Part shown: piece after piece, positions 17,608 through 27,048 of the stretch
How positions within the stretch are numbered: position 1 is the stretch's first letter
How the letters are laid out: the number at the start of each line of letters is the position of its first letter
Origin: Leucobacter triazinivorans
Lineage (GTDB): Bacteria > Actinomycetota > Actinomycetes > Actinomycetales > Microbacteriaceae
NCBI RefSeq assembly: GCF_004208635.1
Contig: NZ_CP035806.1
Coordinates: 1,054,001-1,118,000, forward strand
DNA: 64,000 bases
Direction: 5' to 3'
Notes under the pieces: generated by a model
Told to the model about the DNA's origin: nothing
Databases searched by the model: none
Seen by the model: the letters and a program-made list of their open reading frames with translations, nothing else
Position numbers and translations under genes: made by a program

Positions 17608-18735
17608 TCACGACAATGCGCTTTCGATGATCGCTGTGTATGGCGCATGCTTCAGTCCCGGGAAAGCATCATGCACACCCTGGTTGGTGATGACGCCCTC
17701 GTGCGCGTTCAGGCCTTTAGCCAGCGCCTCGTCACCGGCCAGCGCCTGAGCCCACCCCTTGTCGGCGAGCGCCACCACGTAGGGCAGGGTCGCGTTCGTG
17801 AGCGCGGCCGTCGAAGTCTCGGGCACGGCGCCCGGCATGTTCGCGACGCAGTAGTAGATCGAGTTGTGCACCTGGAAGGTGGGGTCGTCGTGCGTGGTGG
17901 GGCGCGAGTTCTCGAAGCAGCCGCCCTGGTCGATGGCGATGTCGACGAGCACCGAGCCCGGCTTCATCTGCGCGACCATCTCGTCGGTGACGAGCTTGGG
18001 GGCCTTCTCACCCGGGATCAGCACGGAGCCGATGACGAGATCCGCGTCGCGCAGCGCCTCGGTGATGTTGTGCGCGTTCGAGGTGCGGGTCTGGATGCGG
18101 CCGTTGAACTCGTCCTCGAGCTGCTTGAGGCGGGGGATGAAGATGTCGATGACGGTGACCTCGGCGCCCATGCCGTAGGCGATGCGCGCGGCCTGCTCGC
18201 CGGCCGCGCCGCCTCCGATGACCACGACCTTGCCGCGACGGGTCGCGGTGACGCCGCCGAGCAGCACGCCGCGGCCGCCGTTGGCCTTCATCAGCGAGTA
18301 GGCGCCGACCTGCACCGAGAGGCGCCCGGCGACCTCGCTCATGGGGGCGAGCAGCGGCAGCGCGCGACCGACCTGTACGGTCTCGTAGGCGATGGCGGTG
18401 GTGCCCGAAGCGAGCACGGCCTCGGTGAGGGTCTTGTCGGCGGCGAGGTGCAGGTAGGTGAAGAGCACCTGGCCCTTGCGCATCTTCGCGTACTCGGCCA
18501 CGATGGGTTCCTTGACCTTGAGGATCATGTCGGCCTGCGCCCACACGTCGTCGGCACCATCGATGATCTTCGCGCCGGCGGCCGCGTAGTCGGCGTCGGT
18601 GATCGCCGAGCCGAGGCCGGCGCCGGCCTGCACGAGCACGTCGTGGCCGCGGCGCTTGAGCTCGTAGACGCCGGCTTCGGTGATGGCGACGCGGTTCTCG
18701 TTGTTCTTAATCTCGGTGGGAATACCGACACGCAT
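17608..18735 (-). CDS. ald: Alanine dehydrogenase
   Basis: A 375-residue enzyme that oxidises L-alanine to pyruvate and ammonia with NAD+. It is recognised over its whole length: MRVGIPTEIKNNENRVA, the substrate lysine in LKVKEPI, FTYLHLAADK, MSEVAGRLSVQVGA, the NAD fold VVVIGGGAAGEQAAR and VDIAIDQGGCFE. In this island it would convert alanine released from the substrate, or made by transaminases, to pyruvate. The interior of the gene is strikingly richer in GC than both flanking genes, while about the first 35 bp and last 100 bp look like the neighbours. This hints at recombination with a host copy. Confidence 0.95.
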   Translation of the reverse strand: MRVGIPTEIKNNENRVAITEAGVYELKRRGHDVLVQAGAGLGSAITDADYAAAGAKIIDGADDVWAQADMILKVKEPIVAEYAKMRKGQVLFTYLHLAADKTLTEAVLASGTTAIAYETVQVGRALPLLAPMSEVAGRLSVQVGAYSLMKANGGRGVLLGGVTATRRGKVVVIGGGAAGEQAARIAYGMGAEVTVIDIFIPRLKQLEDEFNGRIQTRTSNAHNITEALRDADLVIGSVLIPGEKAPKLVTDEMVAQMKPGSVLVDIAIDQGGCFENSRPTTHDDPTFQVHNSIYYCVANMPGAVPETSTAALTNATLPYVVALADKGWAQALAGDEALAKGLNAHEGVITNQGVHDAFPGLKHAPYTAIIESALS

Positions 18736-18854
18736 GATTTGCTTCCTATATCTCTATGTCTGTGAGGAATGTGAAATGGTGAAGTGAAAAGGCTGCTGAG
18801 AAATCGTAAGAGATCCTGGTTACAGCCAGGGGGCGGGAAAACCTGAAGTAATTC

Positions 18855-20513
18855 TTAGTACACGTCTTTGGCGTATCGGCCTGATTGCTTCAACTTTTCG
18901 AGCGCAGCGACCCCAGCGTCACGGGACTCTCCGGGAGGTGCGAGAACTTCGAGTAGTGCATTCTCGACATCGCGTGCCATCCGGTTCTTATCCCCACATA
19001 TGTAAATATGCGCTCCGCGATCAATCCATTTGCGCAGTTCCGCAGCTTCGGACAAGATTTCGTGCTGAACGTAATGCTTATGCATCTGGTCGCGGGAGAA
19101 GGCGAGGCTGAGTTTCGTTAGAACCCCGGAGGCCTGCCATTCGCTCAGCCGATCACCGTAGAGCCAATCCGATTCGCGGTGCTGATCACCGAAGAACAAC
19201 CACGCCTCGTTAGCCTTGTCCCGGGTGGAAAGCTCCTGAAGGAATCCGATAAACGGCGCTACTCCAACCCCTGGACCGATCATGATAACCGGCGATTCAT
19301 CGGTAGGAAGTCGAAAATCGTGGGCCACGACTCGCCGAATAGAGATCTCTGATCCATCTGGCAGACCCTCGAGAAACGAGGTCCCGGCTCCGACATGTAC
19401 CCGGCCCTCACGTGTGTAGCTGATTGAGGAGACCGTGAGACTCAGCCGAGACGTATTGATTGCAGGGCTAGACGCAATAGAGTAAGAACGGCTTTGCAGG
19501 GGCCGCAAGGTATCAACGATCTTCTGCGCCGCTGTTCCTCCAAAACCAAGTTCGTTCACCACGTCAAGGACATCACGCCCCCAGAGCCAGGCATCAATCT
19601 CGTGACGATCCCCTGCGTCGAGGAGGTTTCGGATCTGATCTGCTGCTTCAGAAGAGGTGATACTGGTGATCAGCGTATTGATCATGCCGATATGAGGCAG
19701 TCGAAGCTCAAGACGTTCCCGTAGAGCGGTCGAGAAGGGCAATTCTTCGTCCCCGATACGAACGGTTTCTGCAGCGGGAAAGGCTCGAAGCCACTCCTCG
19801 ACAAGTTGTTCGCTGTTCCGAGGGCGGATATCGATCGAGTCTCCCGCCGAATACGCGAACCCGTCGGGAAGGTCGATGTCGAAGTGAAGCACTCGTTTCT
19901 GCGAACCGGCTCCGGTCAAGAGCCGTCGACCCGCGAGCTTCGCGTGATGCCATTCTTCGGGCGCGCTGGTGAAGAGCGAAGCGACCTCGGAGTCGACCTC
20001 TACGGAGTTCAAAGGAGACCAGGCAGTGATTTCAGGAATTGAAGCAAGCAGTTTCTTTACCCACGCACCTGACGTCATGTCATAGTCGACATCGCAGTCG
20101 ATTCGTTCCTGCATCCGAACGCCGCCGAGGGCACTGAGACGCGCGTCGAAATCCTGCCCAGCCTTGCAGAAATCGTCATACATCGAATCACCGATTGACA
20201 GAACCGCGTATGGTAGATCCGCGTATTGGCTCTCCCCGCAGGACTGTAACCATTGCCAAAACGCATCGGCATTGTCAGGCATGTGCCCGTTGTCATGCGT
20301 AGAGGTCACGATCAGTAGTCGCTGCCAGGAAAGGTTGCCACCTTCGAGCGCATCGTTCAGCGTCAGCAACTCGGTTTGGAGGCCGGCTTTCTTTGCCGAC
20401 TCATGAATGTTGTAAGCGAGGAACTCGGCGTTTCCGGTTTGGCTGCCGTAGAGAATCGTGAGATCTGCTTGAGAAAGTTCTGTCATCGTTATCCGCGTAT
20501 CGGTCGTGGTCAA
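18855..20513 (-). CDS. CysJ/P450-reductase-like diflavin oxidoreductase
   Basis: A 552-residue protein with an N-terminal flavodoxin domain (LTILYGSQTGNAEFLA, about 19-165), a connecting/FAD domain (RSYSIASSP, typical RxYS flavin motif) and an NADPH domain (GPGVGVAPFIGFLQ, FFGDQHRESDWLY, IYICGDKNRMARDVENAL). It would pass electrons from NADPH through FAD and FMN to a heme protein. No CysI-type sulfite reductase lies nearby. It could therefore serve the island's P450 or another oxygenase, although the P450 also has its own ferredoxin pair. It is 25 bp downstream of the aldehyde dehydrogenase at 20539 on the same strand. Confidence 0.87.
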   Translation of the reverse strand: MTTTDTRITMTELSQADLTILYGSQTGNAEFLAYNIHESAKKAGLQTELLTLNDALEGGNLSWQRLLIVTSTHDNGHMPDNADAFWQWLQSCGESQYADLPYAVLSIGDSMYDDFCKAGQDFDARLSALGGVRMQERIDCDVDYDMTSGAWVKKLLASIPEITAWSPLNSVEVDSEVASLFTSAPEEWHHAKLAGRRLLTGAGSQKRVLHFDIDLPDGFAYSAGDSIDIRPRNSEQLVEEWLRAFPAAETVRIGDEELPFSTALRERLELRLPHIGMINTLITSITSSEAADQIRNLLDAGDRHEIDAWLWGRDVLDVVNELGFGGTAAQKIVDTLRPLQSRSYSIASSPAINTSRLSLTVSSISYTREGRVHVGAGTSFLEGLPDGSEISIRRVVAHDFRLPTDESPVIMIGPGVGVAPFIGFLQELSTRDKANEAWLFFGDQHRESDWLYGDRLSEWQASGVLTKLSLAFSRDQMHKHYVQHEILSEAAELRKWIDRGAHIYICGDKNRMARDVENALLEVLAPPGESRDAGVAALEKLKQSGRYAKDVY

Positions 20514-20538
20514 ATGAATGAGGTGCTCCCGAGACTGG

Positions 20539-21909
20539 TCATGCGCCGGTCTTCACGAACACGGTTTTCAGCTCCGTGTAGCCGATAAGCCCCTCCAGGC
20601 CGAGTTCACGCCCGATACCTGACTGCTTGAAGCCCCCGAAGGGGGTTTGGACACGGATCGAGGAGTTTGAATTCACGGAGAGAGTTCCACTCTCGAGCTG
20701 ACGAGCCACTCGAAGCGAACGGGCCACATCGCGAGTCCAGATCGATCCGCTCAGCCCATAGATCGACTGATTGGAAAGAGCAATTGCTTCATCTTCGGTA
20801 TCGAATGGGATAACAACTGCAACCGGCCCGAAGATCTCATCTACTGCGGCACGGGAACGGGCGCTGGGATCGAGCACGATTTGGGGCGCCATCCAGTGAC
20901 CCGGGCCTTCGAGAGATTCACCGCGATACAGGTAGTCAAGTTGAGGCTCGAGGAAGCCTTCAACAGTTTCCTTATGATCAGCAGAAACCAAGGGTCCGAG
21001 ATCTGTGGTTTCTTGGCTCGGATCGCCTACCCGAAGAGTGCGTGTGGCAGCCACAAATCCATCGATGAAGTCATCGAGTACGGACCGCTCCACAAGGATT
21101 CGACTGCGTGCGCAGCAGTCTTGCCCTGAGTTATCGAACACCGCCCACGGTGCTGCCGCAGCTGCAGCTTGGACGTCCGAATCTGCAAATACCAGATTTG
21201 CTGATTTCCCACCAAGCTCCAGGGTCACTCGCTTCAGAGTGGTTGCACTCGCCCGGAGAATGGATTGGCCGACTTCGGTTGAACCAGTGAAACATACCTT
21301 GCCGACCCGCGGATCATTAATCAGAGCAGCCCCGACCGAAGAGCCGCCGCCAGTGACAACCTGGAAGAGGCCATCGATAGGGGAGATTTCATCGATGAGT
21401 TCTCCGAGGCGACGGGTGGACAAAGGGGTAAGCGATGCAGGTTTCACGATTACAGAGTTCCCGGCCGCTAGTGCCGGCGCGATGTTCCACGACGCGATCG
21501 GAAGTGGAAAGTTCCAAGGTGTGATGACTCCGACGACGCCAATGGGCTCGTGGAAGGTGAAACTCATACCGTCGTCAAGGCTGATGGTGTCACCATGAAC
21601 TTTGTCGATCGCGCCTGAATAGTAGCGGAAACAGGAGGCAACTCCTGCAACCTCGGCACGTGCGGCCCGGATTGGCTTGCCCACATCCGTTGATTCGAGC
21701 AGTGCCAGTTCTTCGAGATTTGCCTCCACCGTGTCAGCAATCCGGGAAAGGAATCCTTGACGTTCAGCAAGGCCGAGAGCACGCCACTTTCGCTGCGCTG
21801 ACTCTGCTCTGGAGATCACCTCCGCTACCTCTTCAGAGCTAAAAGAACGTACCTCTGCTACCAACTGCTCAGTGGCCGGATTCCAAACGTCGATGGTTGG
21901 GGAAGTCAT
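20539..21909 (-). CDS. Aldehyde dehydrogenase, aminoaldehyde/betaine-aldehyde type
   Basis: A 456-residue aldehyde dehydrogenase. ATG 21909 is preferred because AGGAGA lies seven bases upstream; a longer frame to 21954 lacks such a site. Motifs are PWNFPLPIASWNIAPALAAGN, KPASLTPLS, CFTGSTEVG, the base E231 (LELGGKSAN) and C265 in GQDCCARSR. It resembles PuuC-like gamma-glutamyl-aminobutyraldehyde and betaine-aldehyde dehydrogenases. It faces the permease/ligase operon across a shared regulatory region, so oxidation of a gamma-glutamyl-aminoaldehyde is a reasonable, unproven role. Confidence 0.88.
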   Translation of the reverse strand: MTSPTIDVWNPATEQLVAEVRSFSSEEVAEVISRAESAQRKWRALGLAERQGFLSRIADTVEANLEELALLESTDVGKPIRAARAEVAGVASCFRYYSGAIDKVHGDTISLDDGMSFTFHEPIGVVGVITPWNFPLPIASWNIAPALAAGNSVIVKPASLTPLSTRRLGELIDEISPIDGLFQVVTGGGSSVGAALINDPRVGKVCFTGSTEVGQSILRASATTLKRVTLELGGKSANLVFADSDVQAAAAAAPWAVFDNSGQDCCARSRILVERSVLDDFIDGFVAATRTLRVGDPSQETTDLGPLVSADHKETVEGFLEPQLDYLYRGESLEGPGHWMAPQIVLDPSARSRAAVDEIFGPVAVVIPFDTEDEAIALSNQSIYGLSGSIWTRDVARSLRVARQLESGTLSVNSNSSIRVQTPFGGFKQSGIGRELGLEGLIGYTELKTVFVKTGA

Positions 21910-22330
21910 CCAGGTTTCTCCTATGAATTGGGACATGAAAAGCGAGAGGGCCACGACAAGTGGGGTCCGGCCGAGCGAGATGCCCAGACCTCACGAAGGT
22001 GAACTCCTACCGGAACTATTCCCTAGCCGATACAGCGCAAGTGAGTGCGAAAGGCACTATGCATCTGGTCGAGATGTGCGGTATGCACATTGGGGTCGAG
22101 ATGGCCTGGAGGACAATCAACTCGATCCAGTACTCAAGGGAATCGGCCGACGCAGATATGCGAAGTGAACATCGTCATCGACGATTGTGTTCACATTGCA
22201 CGCCCCAGGTCGCGCAGGCTGAGATTTGCTGATTCCGCATCCTTGAGTTTCCGAGTCGGGGTGTCGAAGGAGCGAACCCCATGGAGGGACTCGTGTCGAA
22301 TTCGTCAGTTTCAAAGGAGAGACACACACA
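21910..22330. promoter_or_regulatory. Divergent regulatory region between aldehyde dehydrogenase and permease genes
   Basis: This 421-bp region contains no convincing gene. It holds two dyads. One is ATGTGC at 22074-22079 with GCACAT at 22085-22090 (5-nt spacer). The other is a long hyphenated repeat, GTGAACA at 22165-22171 and TGTTCAC at 22188-22194, with inner arms TCGTC and GACGA at 22172-22176 and 22180-22184. Both are placed to control two divergent catabolic units. The permease start is preceded by AAAGGAG. Confidence 0.5.
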
Positions 22331-23833
22331 ATGACCACAGTCGAAACAGCAGATCGGGGCGCTACACCGCAAGCTTCGACCAAACTGCTGAAGAACTCCA
22401 TCAGGTTCTTCACCATCGTGCTTATGGTGACAGCCGCAGCGGCTCCGCTTGTCGTGGTGTCAACATACATCCCGCTTTCGCTGGCCTTCGGAGCTGGGAT
22501 GACTATCCCGCTAACGTATCTCACTGCGACACTGATTCTGCTCGTCTTCACGGTTGGCTTTGCGCAGATGGCGAAGCGGATCACCGCAAGTGGCGCCTTC
22601 TACAATTTCATCACCCAGGGTCTGGGAAAGCCGGTGGGCCTCGGTGCGGGAATGACCGTGATGATCGGCTACAGCATGATCGCTGCTGCGATTCAAGGCG
22701 GCTTCGGCTTCTTCGCAGCACAAATGCTGGAAAACTACCTCGGTGTCGTCATTCCCTGGTGGGTCTGTAGCGTGGTGTCGCTACTCCTGATGTTCGTTCT
22801 CGCGTACTTCAAGGTCACGCTAACGGGCAAGATTCTGGGCATTGCGCTCGGGCTTGAAGTCCTTATCGTGTTCATTGTTGCTACGATGACCATTCTGCTC
22901 GGTGGAGCGGAAGGGCAACAGCTGCAGACATTCAATCCTCTGGGTTGGGCCGCTGCGCCGGCCGTAGGCATCGGATTCTTCTTCGCTTTCTGGTCATGGA
23001 TCGGATTTGAGACCACCGCAATCTACGGGGAGGAAACCACTGATCCGAAGAAAAGCGTTCCGAGAGCTACTTACATCGCGGTAATCACCCTCGGGCTTTT
23101 CTACACTTTCGCAGCCTATGCCGCAGTCGTCGGTTTCGGTAGCGCATCAGTCGATGAGGCAAACACGCTCCTTGACCAGTACTTCTTCGTACTTGCCGAT
23201 ATGTACACCTGGCCCTTCATCCACGTACTCATGGACTTCCTCGTGGTCACAGGCTTCTTTGCTTGCTCGTTTGCGTTCTTCAACAATGCCGCAAGGTATC
23301 TCTTCTCCATGGGACGAGATAGGATCCTGCCGTCACGCCTTGGCCATACGCACCCAGTCCACAAATCGCCCTACATCGCAAACGGCCTTCAGGCCGTGAT
23401 TGCCATCACGGTCGTATTGATCTTCGCTGTGATCGGGGCGGACCCGCTGCTGCACCTCGGCGGTTGGCTACCAATCTTCTCCACGTTGAGCATCGTCTTT
23501 GTACAGGCTCTGGTGTCGGTTGCCGTCATTCGATACTTCAATCGGGAAGGCCGCCGAACAGCAGGCGACTGGTGGAAGACCTTCGTCGCGCCCCTCATCG
23601 GAGCAATTGCGCAGGGAATCGTCATGATTCTCTTGGTGAGCAATCTCCCCTTCTTGGCAGGCTCGGAAGAGGCCGTTGTCACGCTGATCCCGCTGTACGT
23701 GGCCATCGTGTTCTTCGGCGGTCTGGCCTACGCTCTCTATCTCAGGCGTTCGCATCAGAACCGATATGCGCGTATCGGAACCGTGTACGACGAAGAGGAA
23801 ATCGAAGAGATTGCTGAGCAGCAGTCCGCCTAG
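22331..23833 (+). CDS. APC family amino acid/amine permease
   Basis: A 500-residue integral membrane transporter with about twelve hydrophobic segments. It starts with an APC first helix (IRFFTIVLMVTAAAAPLVVV), then a conserved loop (AKRITASGAFYNFITQGLGKPVGLGAG), FFFAFWSWIGFETTAIYGEE and FNNAARYLFSMGRDRILP. The C-terminal tail is acidic (YDEEEIEEIAEQ). It precedes the amidotransferase, ligase and P450 genes and is likely the uptake system for the amine substrate. A strong hairpin terminator follows at 23851-23886, so the downstream operon may have its own promoter or rely on partial read-through. Confidence 0.9.
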   Translation: MTTVETADRGATPQASTKLLKNSIRFFTIVLMVTAAAAPLVVVSTYIPLSLAFGAGMTIPLTYLTATLILLVFTVGFAQMAKRITASGAFYNFITQGLGKPVGLGAGMTVMIGYSMIAAAIQGGFGFFAAQMLENYLGVVIPWWVCSVVSLLLMFVLAYFKVTLTGKILGIALGLEVLIVFIVATMTILLGGAEGQQLQTFNPLGWAAAPAVGIGFFFAFWSWIGFETTAIYGEETTDPKKSVPRATYIAVITLGLFYTFAAYAAVVGFGSASVDEANTLLDQYFFVLADMYTWPFIHVLMDFLVVTGFFACSFAFFNNAARYLFSMGRDRILPSRLGHTHPVHKSPYIANGLQAVIAITVVLIFAVIGADPLLHLGGWLPIFSTLSIVFVQALVSVAVIRYFNREGRRTAGDWWKTFVAPLIGAIAQGIVMILLVSNLPFLAGSEEAVVTLIPLYVAIVFFGGLAYALYLRRSHQNRYARIGTVYDEEEIEEIAEQQSA

Positions 23834-23850
23834 CCTCTTGAGCTGCTGCA

Positions 23851-23886
23851 GGGGTGTACCACGTTCGGTTGTACGTGGTACACCCC
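23851..23886 (+). terminator. Rho-independent-type hairpin after the permease gene
   Basis: GGGGTGTACCACGT at 23851-23864 pairs perfectly with 23873-23886 (14 bp, 8-nt loop). It starts 18 bp after the permease stop. No long T run follows, which is common in high-GC actinobacteria. Confidence 0.75.
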
Positions 23887-23913
23887 GTTCCGCGTAGTCA
23901 GCGTCTGAAATAA

Positions 23914-24729
23914 ATGAGTGCACCAGGGAGGAAAGAGAGCAAATTGAATCAACAGCGCCAACCAAACGAAGCGCCCAGGGTGCTTGTTGCCCAGCCCGAT
24001 CCACAGGGCGGCCCTGATCGGCTGCGAGGCTGGGCCTTACGGCACAAGATTGAACTCGATGTTCGTCCCGGAGATCATCCGGACTTGCCGTCCAACTTGG
24101 ACGGCTATGCAGGTCTGATTGTTCTCGGTGGGCATATGGGAGATCGTGATACCGCCAAGTATCCCTGGCTGCAGCGACTCCGCGAACTCCTTCACGATGC
24201 TCGTTCACGTGAGCTTCCAGCCCTCGGGATCTGCCTGGGTGCTCAACTCATGGCTTCGGCATTCGGCGGACGAGTGGAACGGGGAGACCTGGGGTTCGAA
24301 GCCGGAGTGGTAATGATTCGACGCGAGGAAGAGGCTGAGTTCGATCCGATTTTCGGGCGGCTGCCGGAATTGATGTATTCCGGGGCCATGCATGGTGACG
24401 CCATTACCACTCTTCCTAAAGATGCCGTACTCCTGGCGACCGGTGAACAGTACCCCCACCAGGCGTTCAGGGTCGGCAGCTGTTGGGGAGTGCAATTTCA
24501 CCCTGAAGTCAGCCCTGCACAATACGAGAAATGGGTGGAATCGCTATGTGCAGAAGATCCAGCCAACGCAGAGAGCTATCGGGAATCAATCCCAGAATTT
24601 CAGCTGCTTGACGACAAGATCGCTCGGGGATGCGCGGAGCTTGCAGGGAACTTTTTCCAGCTCTTGGGTCAGCACGATATAGCCAAGGTTGGGTTGCCGT
24701 CTCGATGCAGGGCACCCGGCCCAGAGTGA
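23914..24729 (+). CDS. Class I glutamine amidotransferase-fold hydrolase (GuaA-N-like)
   Basis: A 271-residue protein if started at ATG 23914; TTG 23944 behind GGGAGGAAAGAGAG is an alternative. The triad is visible: C107 in GICLGAQLM, and H196 with E198 in WGVQFHPEV. LIVLGGHMG forms the oxyanion region. It stands alone without an ammonia-accepting partner domain. The next gene is a glutamine-synthetase-like ligase. In aniline degradation such proteins hydrolyse gamma-glutamyl amides or oppose the ligase, so hydrolysis of a gamma-glutamyl amide is the favoured inference. Confidence 0.82.
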   Translation: MSAPGRKESKLNQQRQPNEAPRVLVAQPDPQGGPDRLRGWALRHKIELDVRPGDHPDLPSNLDGYAGLIVLGGHMGDRDTAKYPWLQRLRELLHDARSRELPALGICLGAQLMASAFGGRVERGDLGFEAGVVMIRREEEAEFDPIFGRLPELMYSGAMHGDAITTLPKDAVLLATGEQYPHQAFRVGSCWGVQFHPEVSPAQYEKWVESLCAEDPANAESYRESIPEFQLLDDKIARGCAELAGNFFQLLGQHDIAKVGLPSRCRAPGPE

Positions 24730-24839
24730 CAGTATTCGTCCTGCACGGCGCGCAGCACGGTTGTGTGCGGAAAGCACACTCAACAAGTCGTCCCCTCCAA
24801 TATCTTGAATCTTGTAACCACTGAATTGAAAGGTCATTC

Positions 24840-26228
24840 ATGAACAACGGTGTTCGAAACTTCGATACGTCAACCGATCTCGAGAGGTTCTTCGAGGAAA
24901 ACCAGGTACGTGTCGTCAAGCTTGGCGCTCCAGACATCGACGGAGTCTGGCGTGGGAAGCGGATCATGGCCAACTACTTTGTCGAAGCAGTAGCGCATTC
25001 CGGAACGAATATCTGCAACATCCTGTTCGGGTGGGACATTCAGGACGTTACCATTCCCGATCTCACTTACACGGGATGGCACACGGGCTATCCGGACGTG
25101 AATCTCAGGCCAGACCTCTCGACCCTGCACCTGGTTCCGAGCGAGCCAGGTACAGCGGCTGTCATCTGTGACATCCTCACAACCGACGGTGACCCCCTGC
25201 AGATTTCTCCCCGTGGTGTTCTGCGCAGAGTGATCGAACGAGCGCACCGGCACGGGTACGAGCCGATCTGCGCCTATGAGTTCGAGTTCTATCTCTTCGA
25301 AGGCACTCCACGAGAACTTGCGCGGAACGCCTATCGGGATCTTGAGCCGATCTCGGACGGCAGTCATACCTACAGTGTGTATCGGGATACCGGAACCGAA
25401 CCGATCATTGGTGAGATTCGTGAACGGCTCGCTCAGGTGGGGGTCTTCATCGAAGCCAGCAACAGCGAACACGGCCCTGGCCAGTTCGAGGTGAACATCC
25501 ACTACGGCACGGCGCTCGAGGCCGCCGACAGTGCATTGATCCTCAAGCACACCGTAAAGGAAGTTGCAGCCAAACACGGTTACACTGCCTCGTTCATGGC
25601 GAAGATCAAGGTCGATACCGCCGGCAGTTCTGGTCACGTTCATCAGAGTCTGGTCGCGATCGAAGATGGAAAGCCACTTTTCGCCAACCCTGAGAACGGC
25701 CTTGAGCTCAGCCCGCTCGGTGCCAGCTATCTTGCCGGTATCGTCAACCACGCTCGTGAATTGACTGCCCTCTATCTTCCTACGCCGAACTCCTACAAAC
25801 GAGTTGAAGGGGGGCAGTGGGCAGGTTCAAGTGCCACCTGGGGACTCGATAACCGCACCGTGGCCATCCGATCGATTCCATCTACTGGTGCCGCTGCACG
25901 AGTCGAGAACAGGATTCCTGGCGCTGACGCGAACCCCTACCTCGTTCTCGCAGCATGCATCGCTAGCGGCATCGACGGAATCGAGAAGAAGCTGACTCCG
26001 TCAGCACCGATCGTCGGCAACGCATACGAACTCGACAGCGACGAGTCTCTCAGGCTACCCAACACACTCGAGAAGGCCATCGATGTCTTCTCCCAAAGCG
26101 AATTCGCAAAGGAGTACTTCGGAGAAGACTTCGTGCGGCACTTCTCAGAAGTCAGGCGCTGGGAGAACCACCAGGAACGAATCTCGATCACCCATTGGGA
26201 AATTGCTCGCTACCTCGAGCACATCTAA
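24840..26228 (+). CDS. Glutamine-synthetase-like gamma-glutamyl amide ligase
   Basis: A 462-residue glutamine synthetase fold protein. It shows YEFEFYLFEG (the metal-binding ExE strand), SNSEHGPGQFEVNI, the ATP-site GSSGHVHQSL, NSYKRVEGG.WAG, and NRTVAIRSIP followed by RVENRIPGADANPYL. The divergent N-terminus and lack of an adenylylation-type tyrosine loop point away from housekeeping GlnA and toward the PuuA/IpuC/AtdA1 group, which joins glutamate to an amine using ATP. With the permease, hydrolases and P450 around it, ligation of glutamate to the incoming amine is the likely first catabolic step. AAAGG precedes ATG 24840. Confidence 0.87.
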   Translation: MNNGVRNFDTSTDLERFFEENQVRVVKLGAPDIDGVWRGKRIMANYFVEAVAHSGTNICNILFGWDIQDVTIPDLTYTGWHTGYPDVNLRPDLSTLHLVPSEPGTAAVICDILTTDGDPLQISPRGVLRRVIERAHRHGYEPICAYEFEFYLFEGTPRELARNAYRDLEPISDGSHTYSVYRDTGTEPIIGEIRERLAQVGVFIEASNSEHGPGQFEVNIHYGTALEAADSALILKHTVKEVAAKHGYTASFMAKIKVDTAGSSGHVHQSLVAIEDGKPLFANPENGLELSPLGASYLAGIVNHARELTALYLPTPNSYKRVEGGQWAGSSATWGLDNRTVAIRSIPSTGAAARVENRIPGADANPYLVLAACIASGIDGIEKKLTPSAPIVGNAYELDSDESLRLPNTLEKAIDVFSQSEFAKEYFGEDFVRHFSEVRRWENHQERISITHWEIARYLEHI

Positions 26229-26285
26229 GCGGCAACGCTCGACTCGGTTTCTTTACCAAAGTTCAACCTAATAGGAGTATCTACA

Positions 26286-27047
26286 ATGGCCCGATTTGAT
26301 GGTCGATTCGCCGCCGTGACCGGTGCGGCATCCGGCAATGGACGTGCGATCGCAGAAAAGCTGCTCGCTGACGGCGCTAAGGTCGCAGCACTTGATCTCA
26401 ACACTGATGCCCTCACAAACGTGTTTGGCGACAACCCGAACGTCTTGAACGTCGAGTGCAACGTCGCCGACGAGCATTCATCTCGAGCGGCAATGGAAGC
26501 GGTTTCGAAAGAGTTTCCGCGCCTGGACGTGCTCGTTAACAACGCCGGCATCGTCAAATTCGGTACGTTCGAAGAGCTTTCGGTTTCCGAATGGGATCAG
26601 GTCTTCGCAGTAAACTCAACCGGGCCCTTCATCGTGACTCAGGCTGCCTCCAAGCTGCTGCGCTCGGAGGAGGTGTCGCACACGCGAGCCGTGGTGAACA
26701 TCACGTCTGTCGAAGCCCACATCGTGATTTCGAGTAGCGGGCACCCGCAAATCCACTACAACGCCTCGAAGGGCGCGCTGCTTCAACTCACCCGCGCGCT
26801 TTCGGTCGAACTGGCTCCCGCCGGGATCCGGGTGAATGCGGTGGCCCCCGGCTACATCAGAACTCCGTTCACCGCCGAAGCCCTGGAGCGGGAGGAAGTC
26901 CGTAAGTTCCTGCTCGACCGTACCCCCTTGGGCCGCATCGGTGAACCCGAGGATGTCGCGAACGGCGTCGCATTCCTCGCTTCCGATGAGGCGAGTTGGG
27001 TGACGGGTTCGACGCTCTTCGTTGACGGTGGATGGACAGTGTACTGA
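26286..27047 (+). CDS. Short-chain dehydrogenase/reductase
   Basis: A 253-residue classical SDR. The dinucleotide motif is TGAASGNGRAIA (about 13-24), followed by NNAGIVKFG, the catalytic serine in NITSVEAH, YNASKGALLQLTRALS (Y-x3-K), and VNAVAPGYIRT. It would oxidise a secondary or primary alcohol with NAD(P)+. Its place between the ligase and the PuuD-like hydrolase suggests that it acts on a hydroxylated, possibly gamma-glutamylated, intermediate made by the P450. The stop lies one base before the next start, so translation is coupled. Confidence 0.88.
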   Translation: MARFDGRFAAVTGAASGNGRAIAEKLLADGAKVAALDLNTDALTNVFGDNPNVLNVECNVADEHSSRAAMEAVSKEFPRLDVLVNNAGIVKFGTFEELSVSEWDQVFAVNSTGPFIVTQAASKLLRSEEVSHTRAVVNITSVEAHIVISSSGHPQIHYNASKGALLQLTRALSVELAPAGIRVNAVAPGYIRTPFTAEALEREEVRKFLLDRTPLGRIGEPEDVANGVAFLASDEASWVTGSTLFVDGGWTVY

Positions 27048-27048
27048 A

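Noticed and set aside
24840..26228. Housekeeping glutamine synthetase
   Set aside because: Divergent N-terminus and catabolic context, with neighbouring gamma-glutamyl hydrolases, favour the amine-ligase branch.
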